Positions 1-8,375 of a DNA stretch of 10,526 nucleotides are shown one piece after another. The notes beneath the pieces are model-generated. The model saw only the letters and a list, made by a program, of their open reading frames with translations. It was not told the DNA's origin and did not search any database. Origin of the DNA: Asterionellopsis glacialis (taxonomy: Eukaryota; Bacillariophyta; Plagiogrammaphyceae; Rhaphoneidales; Asterionellopsidaceae); contig WKLE02002893.1 in NCBI GenBank assembly GCA_014885115.2, positions 2,629 to 13,154 on the forward strand, read 5' to 3'. Both the position numbers and the translations under genes were made by a program. The number at the start of each line of letters is the position of its first letter. The stretch's first letter is position 1.

Positions 1-892
1 AGGATAAACATGTATCTGCTCTTACAAAGGGAATCTTTGGTTGACCTCATTTTTTGGGGAAGTTATGCCAAAAGATGTAGTTTGAAAAATGTCTGATGAC
101 AATAATTATATACCTTCAAGTGAGAGTGGTTTGAGTTCCTCTGAGGAAGAAAACCTTAAAGAAGAAGAACTAGAAGTACTATTGAACTCTGGGGTATCAT
201 TTTCTGAATCTGCAGTTTTTTTTTCAAAATGTGTTATGTCTACCCATTTTAATACAATAGAGTAGTACACAGAATTAACATTGGTTGGAATTGAGTAGAT
301 TAAAATCCAATATTGACAGTATCTATGTGGTAATGAATGATTTCAAATATTTTTTGAGATCAATTACACATGATAACACTTTTCAATGTGATGACTCCAT
401 GACATGCTCACTTGGAAGTGTTAAGTTTTCTGATGTTATTGCTCAAATCAATCAATTACCTAGCTCTTGAATTAGAGTTGTCCATAGTTTACCTGAGAAA
501 GTTAGGCCCACAAATCATGATTCCCATCTGAAGAGGGTACCACTATCATACTATCCTTCTGTTATATTGATAATTTTTGTATTAAAAAGACATTTCTTTC
601 CATTTTCAATATACAATCTGGTTCCTGATCATATTAAGGACAAAAACAGATGAGTGTAGTTGACTTGGCATTAAACAAGGCAAAAGGTGCCATGAGTGGT
701 GACAAGGCCATTCCATTTCCTGGAAGAAAAAAAAGGAAACTTGATGCTGATTTCCCCATTTAGATGGGAAAAATACCATTTTTTGGGTAGTTTTTTTTGG
801 GTAGGAATAGGCAGAGACAGAGGATACAAGTCTCACAAGAGCCTGGACATTCAGTACATGGCACCATTTCAATATCATTTTTGGAGGGTTCT

Positions 893-1198
893 TGAGCTTT
901 TTCTCAGTTGGATGAAAATGTTATTCTTCAAGATGATGATATGCTTTCTATGTCATCATGGGGGGTACCAGCTGATAAACATTCTGAATACAACATTAAT
1001 CAGAAAAGTATTATTTTGGCATGTAAAAGGTTGTATCACCATAGTTGCTTTACTTTGGAAGCTGCTGGATTACAGGGGCACTATCTACAAGATAGATCCA
1101 AGTGTATTTTTCAGGGTTGTGATTTTCCACAGGCTATGAAGGTAGCCTATGATGATGCTCTTGATTGCCTGAGCAAAATGTTTCCTAAACTACTATGA
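893..1198 (+). pseudogene. Best-preserved piece of the plus-strand broken gene
   Basis: This open frame of about 100 codons runs from just after a TGA (890-892) to a TGA. The first Met is at 911. The product is unrecognised. It opens with an acidic segment (DENVILQDDDMLSM), then carries a region with spaced Cys and His residues: ACKRLYHHSCF, then CIFQGCDFPQ. The C-terminus is helix-like (AYDDALDCLSKMF). The Cys and His pattern could be a remnant zinc site, but the spacing matches no family I can name. In the neighbouring frame the sequence upstream is also coding-like, which suggests an indel near 890. It is most likely a fragment rather than a stand-alone gene. Confidence 0.35.
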
Positions 1199-1202
1199 TG
1201 TG

Positions 1203-1253
1203 ATGGATATTCATGCAACATGTTTTTTTTTAATTTTGGTATTAATATCCATC
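1203..1253. repeat. Inverted repeat with a T-rich loop
   Basis: The ten-base arms GATGGATATT (1202-1211) and AATATCCATC (1244-1253) are exact reverse complements. They flank a 32-base loop containing a run of nine T. It sits directly downstream of the TGA ending the 893-1198 fragment. It could be a chance hairpin in AT-rich DNA or a remnant transcript 3' structure. Confidence 0.35.
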
Positions 1254-1861
1254 CAAAAACAATGCTCTTAGGAGGAGGATAGCACTTTTGCAGATGATGA
1301 TTCAGACAGTCTGCCTAGTGATGTTTTTTCCACAGAGGCTGACAGGCAATCATCTGTGAGTTCTGACAGTATCATTGAAAAGGAATTGTTACTTGGCTAC
1401 AGTTCTCTTCCTTGTTCAACCTATTTCTATGGCCATCTTACAAATATAATGGGTTCTCATGATATCAGAGATGTATTTCTTTGTTTCTGACTGTCCAGGT
1501 TTCATGACAAGGGATTGTAGGGCTACAATGAGGTGTTTGCTCCATATAATACTGTTATGATACTTCCTATTAATTTTTGCATTTGTATGTTGGTGATTTT
1601 TGTAGAAAGCTTCCTGAGTGGTTTTCCATTTGATTGATATCCACCCTTTTAACACTTGGTCCCATCCTATTTCTATTTGTTCAGAAAGTGCTTCTTGTAA
1701 GAAGATGCTGTGACTTTTGGGATTATTAGGGATTGAGGGAGTATATGGGGAAGTCTTGGTTTACCCACCTGAGAATGTTGTTTTGGATTGTATGATTTTG
1801 TGAATACTTTGTTCACGTTGAATTCAGATTCAATAGAGATGAAGAAGAGGATGATGAGTGA

Positions 1862-2195
1862 TTCTAGAAGAAAAAATAATAGTTACATAAAGTACTATTA
1901 TTTATAGTAAACATTGTTCTAATCTAAGTAATATATTTTCTAGTTGACTAGTATCATTGTTGTTAGCAGCACTCTCAAAAATATTTGCAAGATGTCTGTA
2001 ACAAGAATTTTGTTTTGGTACTGTACACTAAAAATGCTGCGGTACTATAACAAGAAATGGTATTTTAAAAAATAATAGTCCTATATTATGTATAGATTGT
2101 TCTACAAGAATTAATTGTACACAAAAAACTTTAATAGTGTATAAGCCATTATCTTCAACTTTTTATCTCACCCCTGTAATGACCAACAATAACAA
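1862..2195. other. AT-rich non-coding spacer between convergent broken genes
   Basis: This stretch has no coding-like frame on either strand. It lies where the plus-strand fragments end (about 1860) and the minus-strand broken gene ends (2196), so it would be the shared 3' region of the two. It contains a hairpin at 1874-1903 and a second copy of AAAAATAATAGT near 2071, matching the one near 1872. There are also several A-rich and T-rich runs that could have served as polyadenylation signals. I see no RNA gene. Confidence 0.5.
1874..1903. repeat. AT-rich hairpin at the convergence point
   Basis: The arms AAATAATAGT (1874-1883) and ACTATTATTT (1894-1903) are perfect ten-base complements around a ten-base loop. 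The position, 15 to 45 bases past the last coding-like codon of the plus-strand fragments, would suit a 3'-end structure. In DNA this AT-rich it may be chance. Confidence 0.35.
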
Positions 2196-3602
2196 TCAAG
2201 CTGATTTACTACATTTTCTATCATTACTGTTGTTATCTTCACCATAAGGAGAGCATAACAAATCATAAGCTTGGCAAGATTCAATTGCATCTGCAAATAC
2301 CTGCCTTTTCAACATGCTTTCAATCACAGCCTTTGCCAAGTTAGGATTTTTATTCATTCTTATGTATTAATTCACTGCAGTTTGTTTAGAAGATTTGTGA
2401 CCACCAACTTTTAAAAAAATGTACAACAGCAAATGCCTTTGATGTTTTAAAGGATTGTTTCCACATCCTTTGAAACATCTTCTCAACACCATCAGAACAA
2501 GGTATATTACTTGAATCAGATGTCATGTCCAAAATATTAAGAACCAACTTCTCATTTTTGTTTAAATTACTTGCCCTGTAAGAATCTTCATGGTTACAGG
2601 TCTTGTTGCTTGGTGTTTTTGTTGACCCTTCCAGAGGGCTTTGATAGCCCATCAGGGAACAACAAGGACTTCCTTTTTATTATTTCCAAATGTGATATAT
2701 GAGTTTTCTGTCGTTGGGTCATCTTTTAGTAAATAAGCAGAACCATAAGTACTAATTTGAACTGTATCACTGGAGACATTTATTTCAATCCCAGTGATAC
2801 CTGTCATTTTCAACTTATTATTACAAAGTATGTTCATAGTGTTTTTTGGATGAACCCAAGACTTTTGTATTAAATTGAGTACTGTTTTTCAAAGTAGCAA
2901 CAGTAGTAGTAGCTCCCATTGCCTGTATTTCAGCTTCAAGAAAGTCCTCTAAAACACCAAAAGGATTCTCAGCAACTGTCTTTCTAATGCCTCTTTCATC
3001 TTGAAATCTACAATACTTCCAATTCTGCAGATGCTACTTTAGCAGGATGCTGTAGTAGCAGGTCATTTCACTGGACCTTTTGAATTTTTATGGAACTGAT
3101 TCTGTACCATCTCAAGTTGCTATGATCTTAACTTTAAGAGCATGATAATGATACAAGGCTAAATCTACAATCAACATTTATTGAACAAAAAGTGATACTC
3201 TAGCAGAAACATACATACCTTGTATGCTACACAACACACATGTATTTGCAACAAGGGCATAAACATTCTGCTGTTAAAGGAGCAACTCCAAAGCATTCTC
3301 CTGTTTTGGTATTGATGCATCTGATTGGACAAATCAAAATAGGCCCTAGACCTATTTAGAGACACAATTGGCCTTTCAACAGCGACACTGAAGTATTGCT
3401 ATTTCATACTTTAGTTCCATAGGATTTGTTTTGATAACCAAACCAGTACGGATTGGTTTGTACTTGATTTCACCTTGTGCCTTGGCATCCTTGAACCTTT
3501 TTTGTTCTCTAACTAACTGGAATGATTCTTAGCATTTCTTGCACTCATCCCTTTGTTTACAGCAGGTTGATCTAACAACTTATGATCACAAATACTGCAG
3601 TG
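2196..3602 (-). pseudogene. Broken Cys-rich gene, family unrecognised
   Basis: Coding pieces in successive frames read leftward. (1) From 3602 comes HCSICDHKLLDQPAVNKGMS, which has a C-x2-C pair. (2) A Lys-rich piece ends in QCRC near 3380. (3) Around 3340-3235 a Cys-dense piece includes CINTKTGECFG and CLCPCCKYMC. (4) Positions 3033-2821 give 70 residues starting HLQNWKYCRF, continued after one frame change by 2837-2652. (5) Positions 2652-2386 form an 88-codon frame. (6) From about 2403 come GGHKSSKQTAVN, one stop, YIRMNKNPNLAKAVIES and a polar tail ending at a TGA at 2196. The consistent order and coding-like composition show one ancestral protein of roughly 400 residues, N-terminal Cys-rich (likely zinc-binding) and C-terminal helical. 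I cannot name the family. It lies 94 bases downstream of the stop codon of the SGNH-like gene on the same strand and converges on the 1-1861 fragments. An unusual intron-rich live gene is less likely, because several junctions lack GT-AG signals. Confidence 0.5.
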
Positions 3603-3695
3603 TCAATGAGATGAAAAACCTTGCTCTCCCAAGTTTTTTTTATCATGAGCTTCTTTTGTTGGAAGCTTGAGAAGTGTTGAGTCCTGCTTTGACTG

Positions 3696-5183
3696 TTATG
3701 TTTGAATATCTAGGGTTGCATCACTTTTAACGACTTCCGGGATGTCTGCTTTAGCAATGNNNTCATCGACAGTTGCTTCTTCCGCTGTTATGCTAACACC
3801 AACCAAACGAAAGTAATGTTTCATTTTTTGTAATGGTTCCACATAAATTTCGGTCTTACCAGGCTTGATTTTTCCTATCGGGATAGTTTTGGGTGTACCC
3901 AATCGAAATGTTTCTTTGTCTTCACGGACTGGTCGAACATCCACTTCTTGTTGGGGAGATAAAAATCCTTTGAATCTTGTAGATGGGTACATATCTGTTT
4001 CTGAACTTACCAAGAAGGATATGTAGAGTGTCCTTTCGGTGTCAAATGGATTTTTGACAATAAAATATCCACTATCCGCGATTTCCAAGGCAAATTTACC
4101 ATAATGTTCATCATATAATACAATAGGCCAATCATTTGAATCAAAAATTTCTTGATTCACATTGCCATCTGTAAACCAAAAATGACATGAATCCCCACTT
4201 CCCCATGTACCTTTTTTGACACTATTGATAATCGAAGCTTCGTCTTTTAGACTTAAATGGCGATTGAGATAGCTGTTGGATGTTTGTAAGTGTGATACAC
4301 TGTGCTTCACATGCCTCGCAACGACCTCGTGTCCCTCTGCCGACAAATGTTGATTTGTACTATCAAATAAGTACTGATATTGTATCAATGTCGCCAAGGC
4401 GTCATTTTCAATTTGATTTAACGGTATCCAATGTCCCTTTGTTTCTGCTATAGCTTCTTGTATGAAGGTCTCTTGATGACGTTCCGGAAAGTACCATTCT
4501 ACACCTTTTGCATTTTCATCTTGTCTCAAAGCTTCAACTAGATGTTTAGGGTCTACATTCATACGTTCGAACCATTGACGGAAGGTTTCCTCGTTGTATT
4601 CCCTCGACTTGCGACGGCTCATATTGGGATTCCATATTTCAAGAAAAATAAGTATAGCATGTGGAAATCGTGCACGTAATCGTTTGGCTAACTCAAGTAA
4701 TCCATCGTTGGCAAGTAAATAATAATCCAACAAAATCACATCGTACGTATGATCATCACCCACCATAGTTTCCGCACAAGCCGATGGATAATTTGGTCCA
4801 CCTGAAAATAAGGCATAATTATGTATGTCTTCTGAAATTAAATATGGATAAGATTGATATCTGGATGTTAAACTGTCAGATGCTCCATACGTATTTCCGG
4901 AACCAAATGCAGCATAACGCAAATGACCGCCCAATAAGTCACGACCATGTCGGTGCTGGAGTGGGAAGGAGAAGAAGGTTGAGGTAGACAGTGTCGCTTC
5001 TTTTTCACCTTCTTGTGCTTCTTCTCCTCCTTGGCCCTTTAACATTCTTGTAATAAACAACGAATTGTCATCAATATTGTGCTTATTAATCAAAAATCCA
5101 ACTGCCAAACACACAAAAGCCGATGTCAAATAATATCCGAGTCGTTGTCGTCTTTGTTGACGGTCAAGTCTTTCTTGTTCCAT
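3696..5183 (-). CDS. Membrane-anchored SGNH-hydrolase-like protein, possibly inactive
   Basis: This is a single-exon gene of 495 codons. After a basic N-terminus (DRQQRRQR), residues 17-33 form one membrane segment, so the protein is probably a type II membrane or secreted protein. Residues 88-300 resemble the SGNH/GDSL-like domain common in diatoms. Block I is FGSGNTYG (93-100), followed by NYALFSGGPNYPSAC (122-136), YDVILLDYY (147-155) and the block V-like HLSAEGH (279-285). SGNH enzymes are serine esterases or acyl hydrolases acting on lipid or carbohydrate esters. Here the nucleophile position of block I reads Gly96 and Thr276 replaces the usual Asp three residues before His279, so activity is doubtful. 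Residues 325-470 look beta-rich, possibly a binding domain. Three N bases fall at codons 474-475. The start has A at -3 and G at +4, and no in-frame upstream Met fits better. The substrate is unknown. Confidence 0.85.
   Translation of the reverse strand: MEQERLDRQQRRQRLGYYLTSAFVCLAVGFLINKHNIDDNSLFITRMLKGQGGEEAQEGEKEATLSTSTFFSFPLQHRHGRDLLGGHLRYAAFGSGNTYGASDSLTSRYQSYPYLISEDIHNYALFSGGPNYPSACAETMVGDDHTYDVILLDYYLLANDGLLELAKRLRARFPHAILIFLEIWNPNMSRRKSREYNEETFRQWFERMNVDPKHLVEALRQDENAKGVEWYFPERHQETFIQEAIAETKGHWIPLNQIENDALATLIQYQYLFDSTNQHLSAEGHEVVARHVKHSVSHLQTSNSYLNRHLSLKDEASIINSVKKGTWGSGDSCHFWFTDGNVNQEIFDSNDWPIVLYDEHYGKFALEIADSGYFIVKNPFDTERTLYISFLVSSETDMYPSTRFKGFLSPQQEVDVRPVREDKETFRLGTPKTIPIGKIKPGKTEIYVEPLQKMKHYFRLVGVSITAEEATVDXXIAKADIPEVVKSDATLDIQT
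3760..3762. other. Three undetermined bases (assembly gap) inside the SGNH-like gene
   Basis: Three N characters interrupt the coding sequence 20 codons before its stop. Keeping them as exactly three bases preserves the frame into IAKADIPEVV and a TAA at 3696-3698. If the run stands for a gap of unknown size, the last 20 residues and the stop codon are uncertain. The sequence left of it soon becomes AT-rich and pseudogenic. Confidence 0.95.
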
Positions 5184-5745
5184 ATTTATTATTGATGCTC
5201 AAATATATATGCATATATATATAAATAATATTAAAGATTTCAGTTTTGCACAAAAAGATGGTTCAGAACGCCAACAGCAATAGAGCCGCTTTTGCTTCCA
5301 CACCTCTGCTTGGTGCTATACCAGTACTGTAGTGTTCTGGTCCTAGCGTCCTTCCTCGATAAAAAACCAACAAAGCGATGGAGCGATGCAAGGCACTCTA
5401 AGGAAAGGAAACGCAACAGCAGCAAGAAGAAAATCGCGTGTGTATGCCCAAGCTGGGAGTCTCTTTATCTCTTTCTTCTAACAATAACAGAAGAGAAAAA
5501 AGCATGAGCTTTCGGTGTCCCTTTGTACGTCGGTCATAAAGTCTTTTTTCGAGTCTCAATCTGGACATTTTGACTTAAATAGAGAAATAGTGTATCTATG
5601 TAAGATGACTATACCCGGACAAAGATGACTAACGAATATAAATAAATAACTATGGAATCTACGATTACTAATCTAACTCGACATATAGCTATTATCCTTA
5701 AATTCATCCATTGTATGTGATATCCTGTTGAATACTCGATGTTTT
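5184..5745. other. Intergenic region, including promoter area of the SGNH-like gene
   Basis: I see no supportable gene here. The first 50 bases are almost pure AT. From about 5265 to 5500 composition is more balanced, with short open frames on both strands that have no recognisable features. The rest is AT-rich. It must hold the promoter of the minus-strand SGNH-like gene and, if the small gene to the right is real, that gene's 3' end. Confidence 0.5.
5203..5231 (-). promoter_or_regulatory. AT palindrome and TATA-like stretch upstream of the SGNH-like gene
   Basis: Positions 5203-5220 are a perfect 18-base palindrome, ATATATAT-GC-ATATATAT. It is followed at 5221-5231 by a TATTTAT-type sequence when read on the minus strand. 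It begins 20 bases upstream of the start codon. If it works as a TATA element the 5' leader would be very short, so it may instead be a simple repeat. Confidence 0.35.
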
Positions 5746-6205
5746 TCAAAGGTTATGAGAACAGCATTCCTCTACCAGCACCTGGTACTGCTCCTCATGA
5801 TTTTCAAGGATTTTGCCGGAGTTTTGGTTGCCATAAAATAATATATCTTTGCCCTTAAGAGACGAAACATGAAACGGATGTTCTGGTGCGCCTTTAAATC
5901 TGAGAGCTGTCATCTAGCTGATAAACCCGTATCACTTACGGTACTAGAAGAAGCAGGTTGGCTGGTCTTTACCGTTAATAAAGTCACATGAATCATGCTG
6001 TCACGCTCATTTCTTGGTTGGAATCTCATGCTGTACAGTATATCCAGTTCTTGTGAGAAAATGAACAAAAAGAATAACCAAAGAAGCAAGACTGAACAAT
6101 CATCAATATCAAATTTGTATATTAATTCATATATTATAGCATCCACAAATTTTCAAACAAAAGGATCAATTATTTATGGTACCATTCTAGCATCCACAGT
6201 GCCAT
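5746..6205 (-). CDS. Possible small three-exon gene, product unknown
   Basis: This is a tentative model. Exon 1 is 6205-6183 (MALWMLE plus two bases), exon 2 is 6030-5973, and exon 3 is 5913-5746. The introns, of 152 and 59 bases, start GTACC and GTAAAG and end TACAG and CTAG. Joined, they give 82 residues and a TGA with no internal stop. The ATG has A at -3 and G at +4. Exon 3 alone is a clean 55-codon frame starting MTALRFKGAPEHPFHVSSLK. Its middle part (DILFYGNQNSGKILE) faintly resembles an NHL-propeller strand pair, so it could be a duplicated blade or a relic of the neighbouring NHL gene, whose stop is 80 bases upstream. The 59-base intron and CTAG acceptor are weak points. Only exon 3 is reasonably supported. 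Confidence 0.28.
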
Positions 6206-6285
6206 TGTTTTGAAACCTCTACCTAGAGTAAACTGGCTATCCCTGTCCCTATTGTTGCTTCTTTGCGTCGTCTCCTTTCACTATT

Positions 6286-7877
6286 TTAAATAGGAAAGTC
6301 AACAATATATGAATTGTCACTTGTATCAATAGCCACATACGATGGTCGTCTTGAACCATGATACATTCCAAGAAATCTATTGTGACCCTCAAATATAGTC
6401 AACCAACCTTTCACACTATCTACCACATACAAGTGCCCTGTAACAATACACACAAGTTTAAGAAAAAAAGGTGTTAGAATCCATTCAAAAATCATAGCAT
6501 CTCTTGTTCGACAAACTCCATGGAAGCAAACAGCATTGGACCGTCCCCTCCCACACGAAAAATTTCCATAAGATCGATGCTCGTACCTGCACTATCAACT
6601 GATACAGATAGCGGTGCTTGAAATTCACGATTCGTTATACCCACTTTCCCATACATGTAAACTTCCTGTCCCATGCTGTTGTATTTCACAACAACACTCT
6701 TATCAGGAAACGAAACATACACATTATCTTCTTGATCGACAGCAACACCTGAAGCAGCACCACATTTCGCACGACACTGTTCAGAATCGTATTTGCTTCC
6801 TCTGAGTTTTTTCATGGTGCCACATGCACCATTAAATGCAAATTGAAAATCACCATTGGCTGCAAACTTTTGGATACGTCTGTTACCAGCTTCAGCAATG
6901 TACATGCACCCCTTGGAATCAAACGTAATATCTCTTGGGAAATCAAAATTTAAACCAACATCTAACCCATACAGACCAAAGGAATTTATAAAATCACCTG
7001 TATGTATATCCATGCGTACAATGCGATGATTCTTGGAATCACATATATACAAAATATCATCCCAAAAGGCCATACCTGTTGGGAAATTAAGTACTTTCTT
7101 GGATCCGTCGCCGTAGGTCTCTAACAATACACCATCCACATTGCGTTTTTCAATCACATTACGATATGAATCTGAAACAAATATGTAATTTTGAGTTGTT
7201 AAAACACCATGAGGACTTGTAAACATGACTTGATCTATCTCCAAGGAAAATGACAAGGTAGATTCAGTTGTTGCTACTGTGGTTGCTCGTTTTGTTGCTC
7301 TTGATGGTGATATGATGTTTTCGTCTTGTTTGGTCTGTAGCGTATCAGTATAATTCTCACTACCGCCACCACCAAAATTAAACCAACGTTCGTGTCCAAA
7401 ACTCTGATTAAATCCTCCTTGTTTCATGACAATATTTTCAATTTTAAGAACCGACGACAGAAATGTATTATTCTGTTCTTCTTGTTCATGTGGCTGTTGT
7501 TTCTGTTTGGCATCATTATCATCATCATTATCTTTATCATCGTGTCTTGGAAAAGATGTATCATCCATGAAATGGCTTTGCTTATTTAGTTTCTCTTGAG
7601 CTTCATTAAACAGTACGCCTACCACAACACGGCTGGAAGTTGTTTCACTTCGAAATGTGGTATGTGTAATATGGAACTCCCCTTGAACGAATAACAGAAT
7701 ACAACCATTGTTGCTGTTGCTGTTGCTGTTGTTGCTGTGTGTAGTACATGACAACAACGATATGAGGAGCGTGAGGATTTGAAAAGATGCACTCCTTATG
7801 GTCGTCGACCTTTTTTGTTGTTGCGATACTGTTTGGATCCTCGTTGATTTGGATTTGTTTGGGTGTAAAGACATCAT
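6286..7877 (-). CDS. Secreted or anchored six-bladed NHL-repeat propeller protein (two exons)
   Basis: The model is exon 1 at 7877-6587 and exon 2 at 6437-6286, giving 480 residues. Residues 31-44 (SFQILTLLISLLSC) form a signal or anchor segment, followed by an Asn/Ser tract (49-57) and a polar linker with an acidic run (112-122). From about 220 come six NHL blades, each with the pattern small-x-hydrophobic then LY/V-x-D: SPHGV, NFPTGMAF, DFPRDITF, ASGVAVDQ, APLSVSVD and RPSYVAID. Cys352, Cys368 and Cys372 sit in an insertion between blades 3 and 4 and could form disulfides. NHL propellers are usually binding scaffolds, and no catalytic motif is visible. Without splicing, the frame ends inside blade 5 at 6492. 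The start at 7877 (GCC before ATGATG) puts the hydrophobic segment near the N-terminus. An ATG at 8093 would add 72 residues with no clear targeting signal. The ligand and exact location are unknown. Confidence 0.85.
6438..6586 (-). other. GT-AG spliceosomal intron in the NHL gene
   Basis: The intron begins GTACGAG and ends TTGTTACAG, with a CTTTTTTTCTTAAAC pyrimidine tract just upstream. It splits a Gly codon after its first base. Joining DSAG to HLYVVDS restores a blade consensus exactly. Its length of 149 bases is not a multiple of three, and it contains an in-frame stop, so splicing is needed for the last two blades. Confidence 0.85.
7511..7541. repeat. CAT/TTATCA-type trinucleotide repeat in the NHL gene
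   Basis: An imperfect (ATC)n run encodes, on the minus strand, the acidic Asp/Asn stretch DDKDNDDDND (residues 113-122). It is low-complexity linker sequence before the propeller and probably variable in length. Confidence 0.7.
7708..7738. repeat. (TTGCTG)n repeat encoding an Asn/Ser tract in the NHL gene
   Basis: Alternating TTG and CTG triplets read on the minus strand as CAA/CAG-like units in the shifted frame, giving Asn and Ser (NNSNSNSNN, residues 49-57). The tract lies directly after the hydrophobic signal or anchor and before a second short hydrophobic patch (CILLFVQG), so length variation would change the N-terminal targeting region. Confidence 0.75.
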
Positions 7878-8236
7878 GGCAATAGGCAAGATCAAAAGTC
7901 TTTTGCTAAACGAAGTTTTTCTGTGAACAAGACAATATAGATAAGGTGCGTGTATAAAAATGATTTTCTTTTTAGTCTGAATAACAGATATATCCTCAAA
8001 ACTCTTCGACACGAAATATTTGTTGTATCTTTGCACCCGCCCGTATCGTCTCGAATCTCGATATGGAGCCAAATTCGGAGTTTCAACTTTCATGTCGTAT
8101 AGTCACAAGGTTTTTCAGAAGACTCCGTATCGTCAAATACAGACATCGCTCGCAGAACATGATAAACAAAACCTAAGAAAGAAACACATCATATCCATTT
8201 AGGACCTACTGTTGAGGAAAAATGTATTTAATGTCT
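7878..8236 (-). promoter_or_regulatory. Upstream region of the NHL gene
   Basis: This region lies between the likely NHL start and the 3' end of the retroelement remnant. On the minus strand it holds a TTTTATACACG stretch about 75 bases upstream of the ATG at 7877. It also holds CTTGTTCACAG, which could be the acceptor of a 5'-UTR intron. The frame stays open to an ATG at 8093, so part of it might be coding. No definite core promoter can be assigned. Confidence 0.3.
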
Positions 8237-8375
8237 GGACTTAATAATAATATTAATTCCATTTTTATTTATGAATCGCTGCAGGTACTGATAACCGTAG
8301 AAATCTAATCTACTCGCGACGACAACCGGAACCATCAGGGTTAGGGTTTTACTTAATGTAAAACATAGAAGTAAA

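Larger units (their letters stand above)
1..1861 (+). pseudogene. Broken, unrecognised acidic gene fragments
   Basis: I do not recognise this product. Several coding-like pieces follow one another in different frames. Positions 89-265 encode 58 residues, rich in Ser and Glu, starting MSDDNNYIPSSESG. Positions 285-653 form one frame broken by a single stop at 468-470. Positions 650-763 encode 37 residues with a basic GRKKRKLD stretch that resembles a nuclear localisation signal. Positions 893-1198 form the longest well-behaved piece. Positions 1272-1490 encode a Ser/Asp-rich stretch (DDDSDSLPSD) with no early Met. Near 1835-1860 a frame ends in NRDEEEDDE before a stop. Acidic and Ser-rich tracts alternating with a basic patch would suit a nuclear or DNA-bound protein, but that is inference. 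The number of frame changes points to a decayed gene or mobile-element ORF. A live gene with several introns is possible but less likely. Confidence 0.35.

Noticed and set aside
606..878. Minus-strand open frame of 90 codons
   Set aside because: It is antisense to the plus-strand piece encoding the GRKKRKLD patch, and its composition (Phe runs from A-rich DNA) is not protein-like.
5292..5507. Plus-strand open frame of 71 codons upstream of the SGNH-like gene
   Set aside because: It has no recognisable motif and is overlapped by an equally plausible minus-strand frame. It probably arises by chance in a more GC-balanced stretch.
7878..8093. 72-residue N-terminal extension of the NHL protein from the ATG at 8093
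   Set aside because: The extension would bury the signal-like segment more than 100 residues in and has no recognisable feature. It is kept as an alternative start, not the preferred model.
8338..8346. GGGTTAGGG, similar to a telomeric repeat
   Set aside because: It is only about one and a half units inside the retroelement 3' untranslated region. That is too short to be a telomeric remnant.
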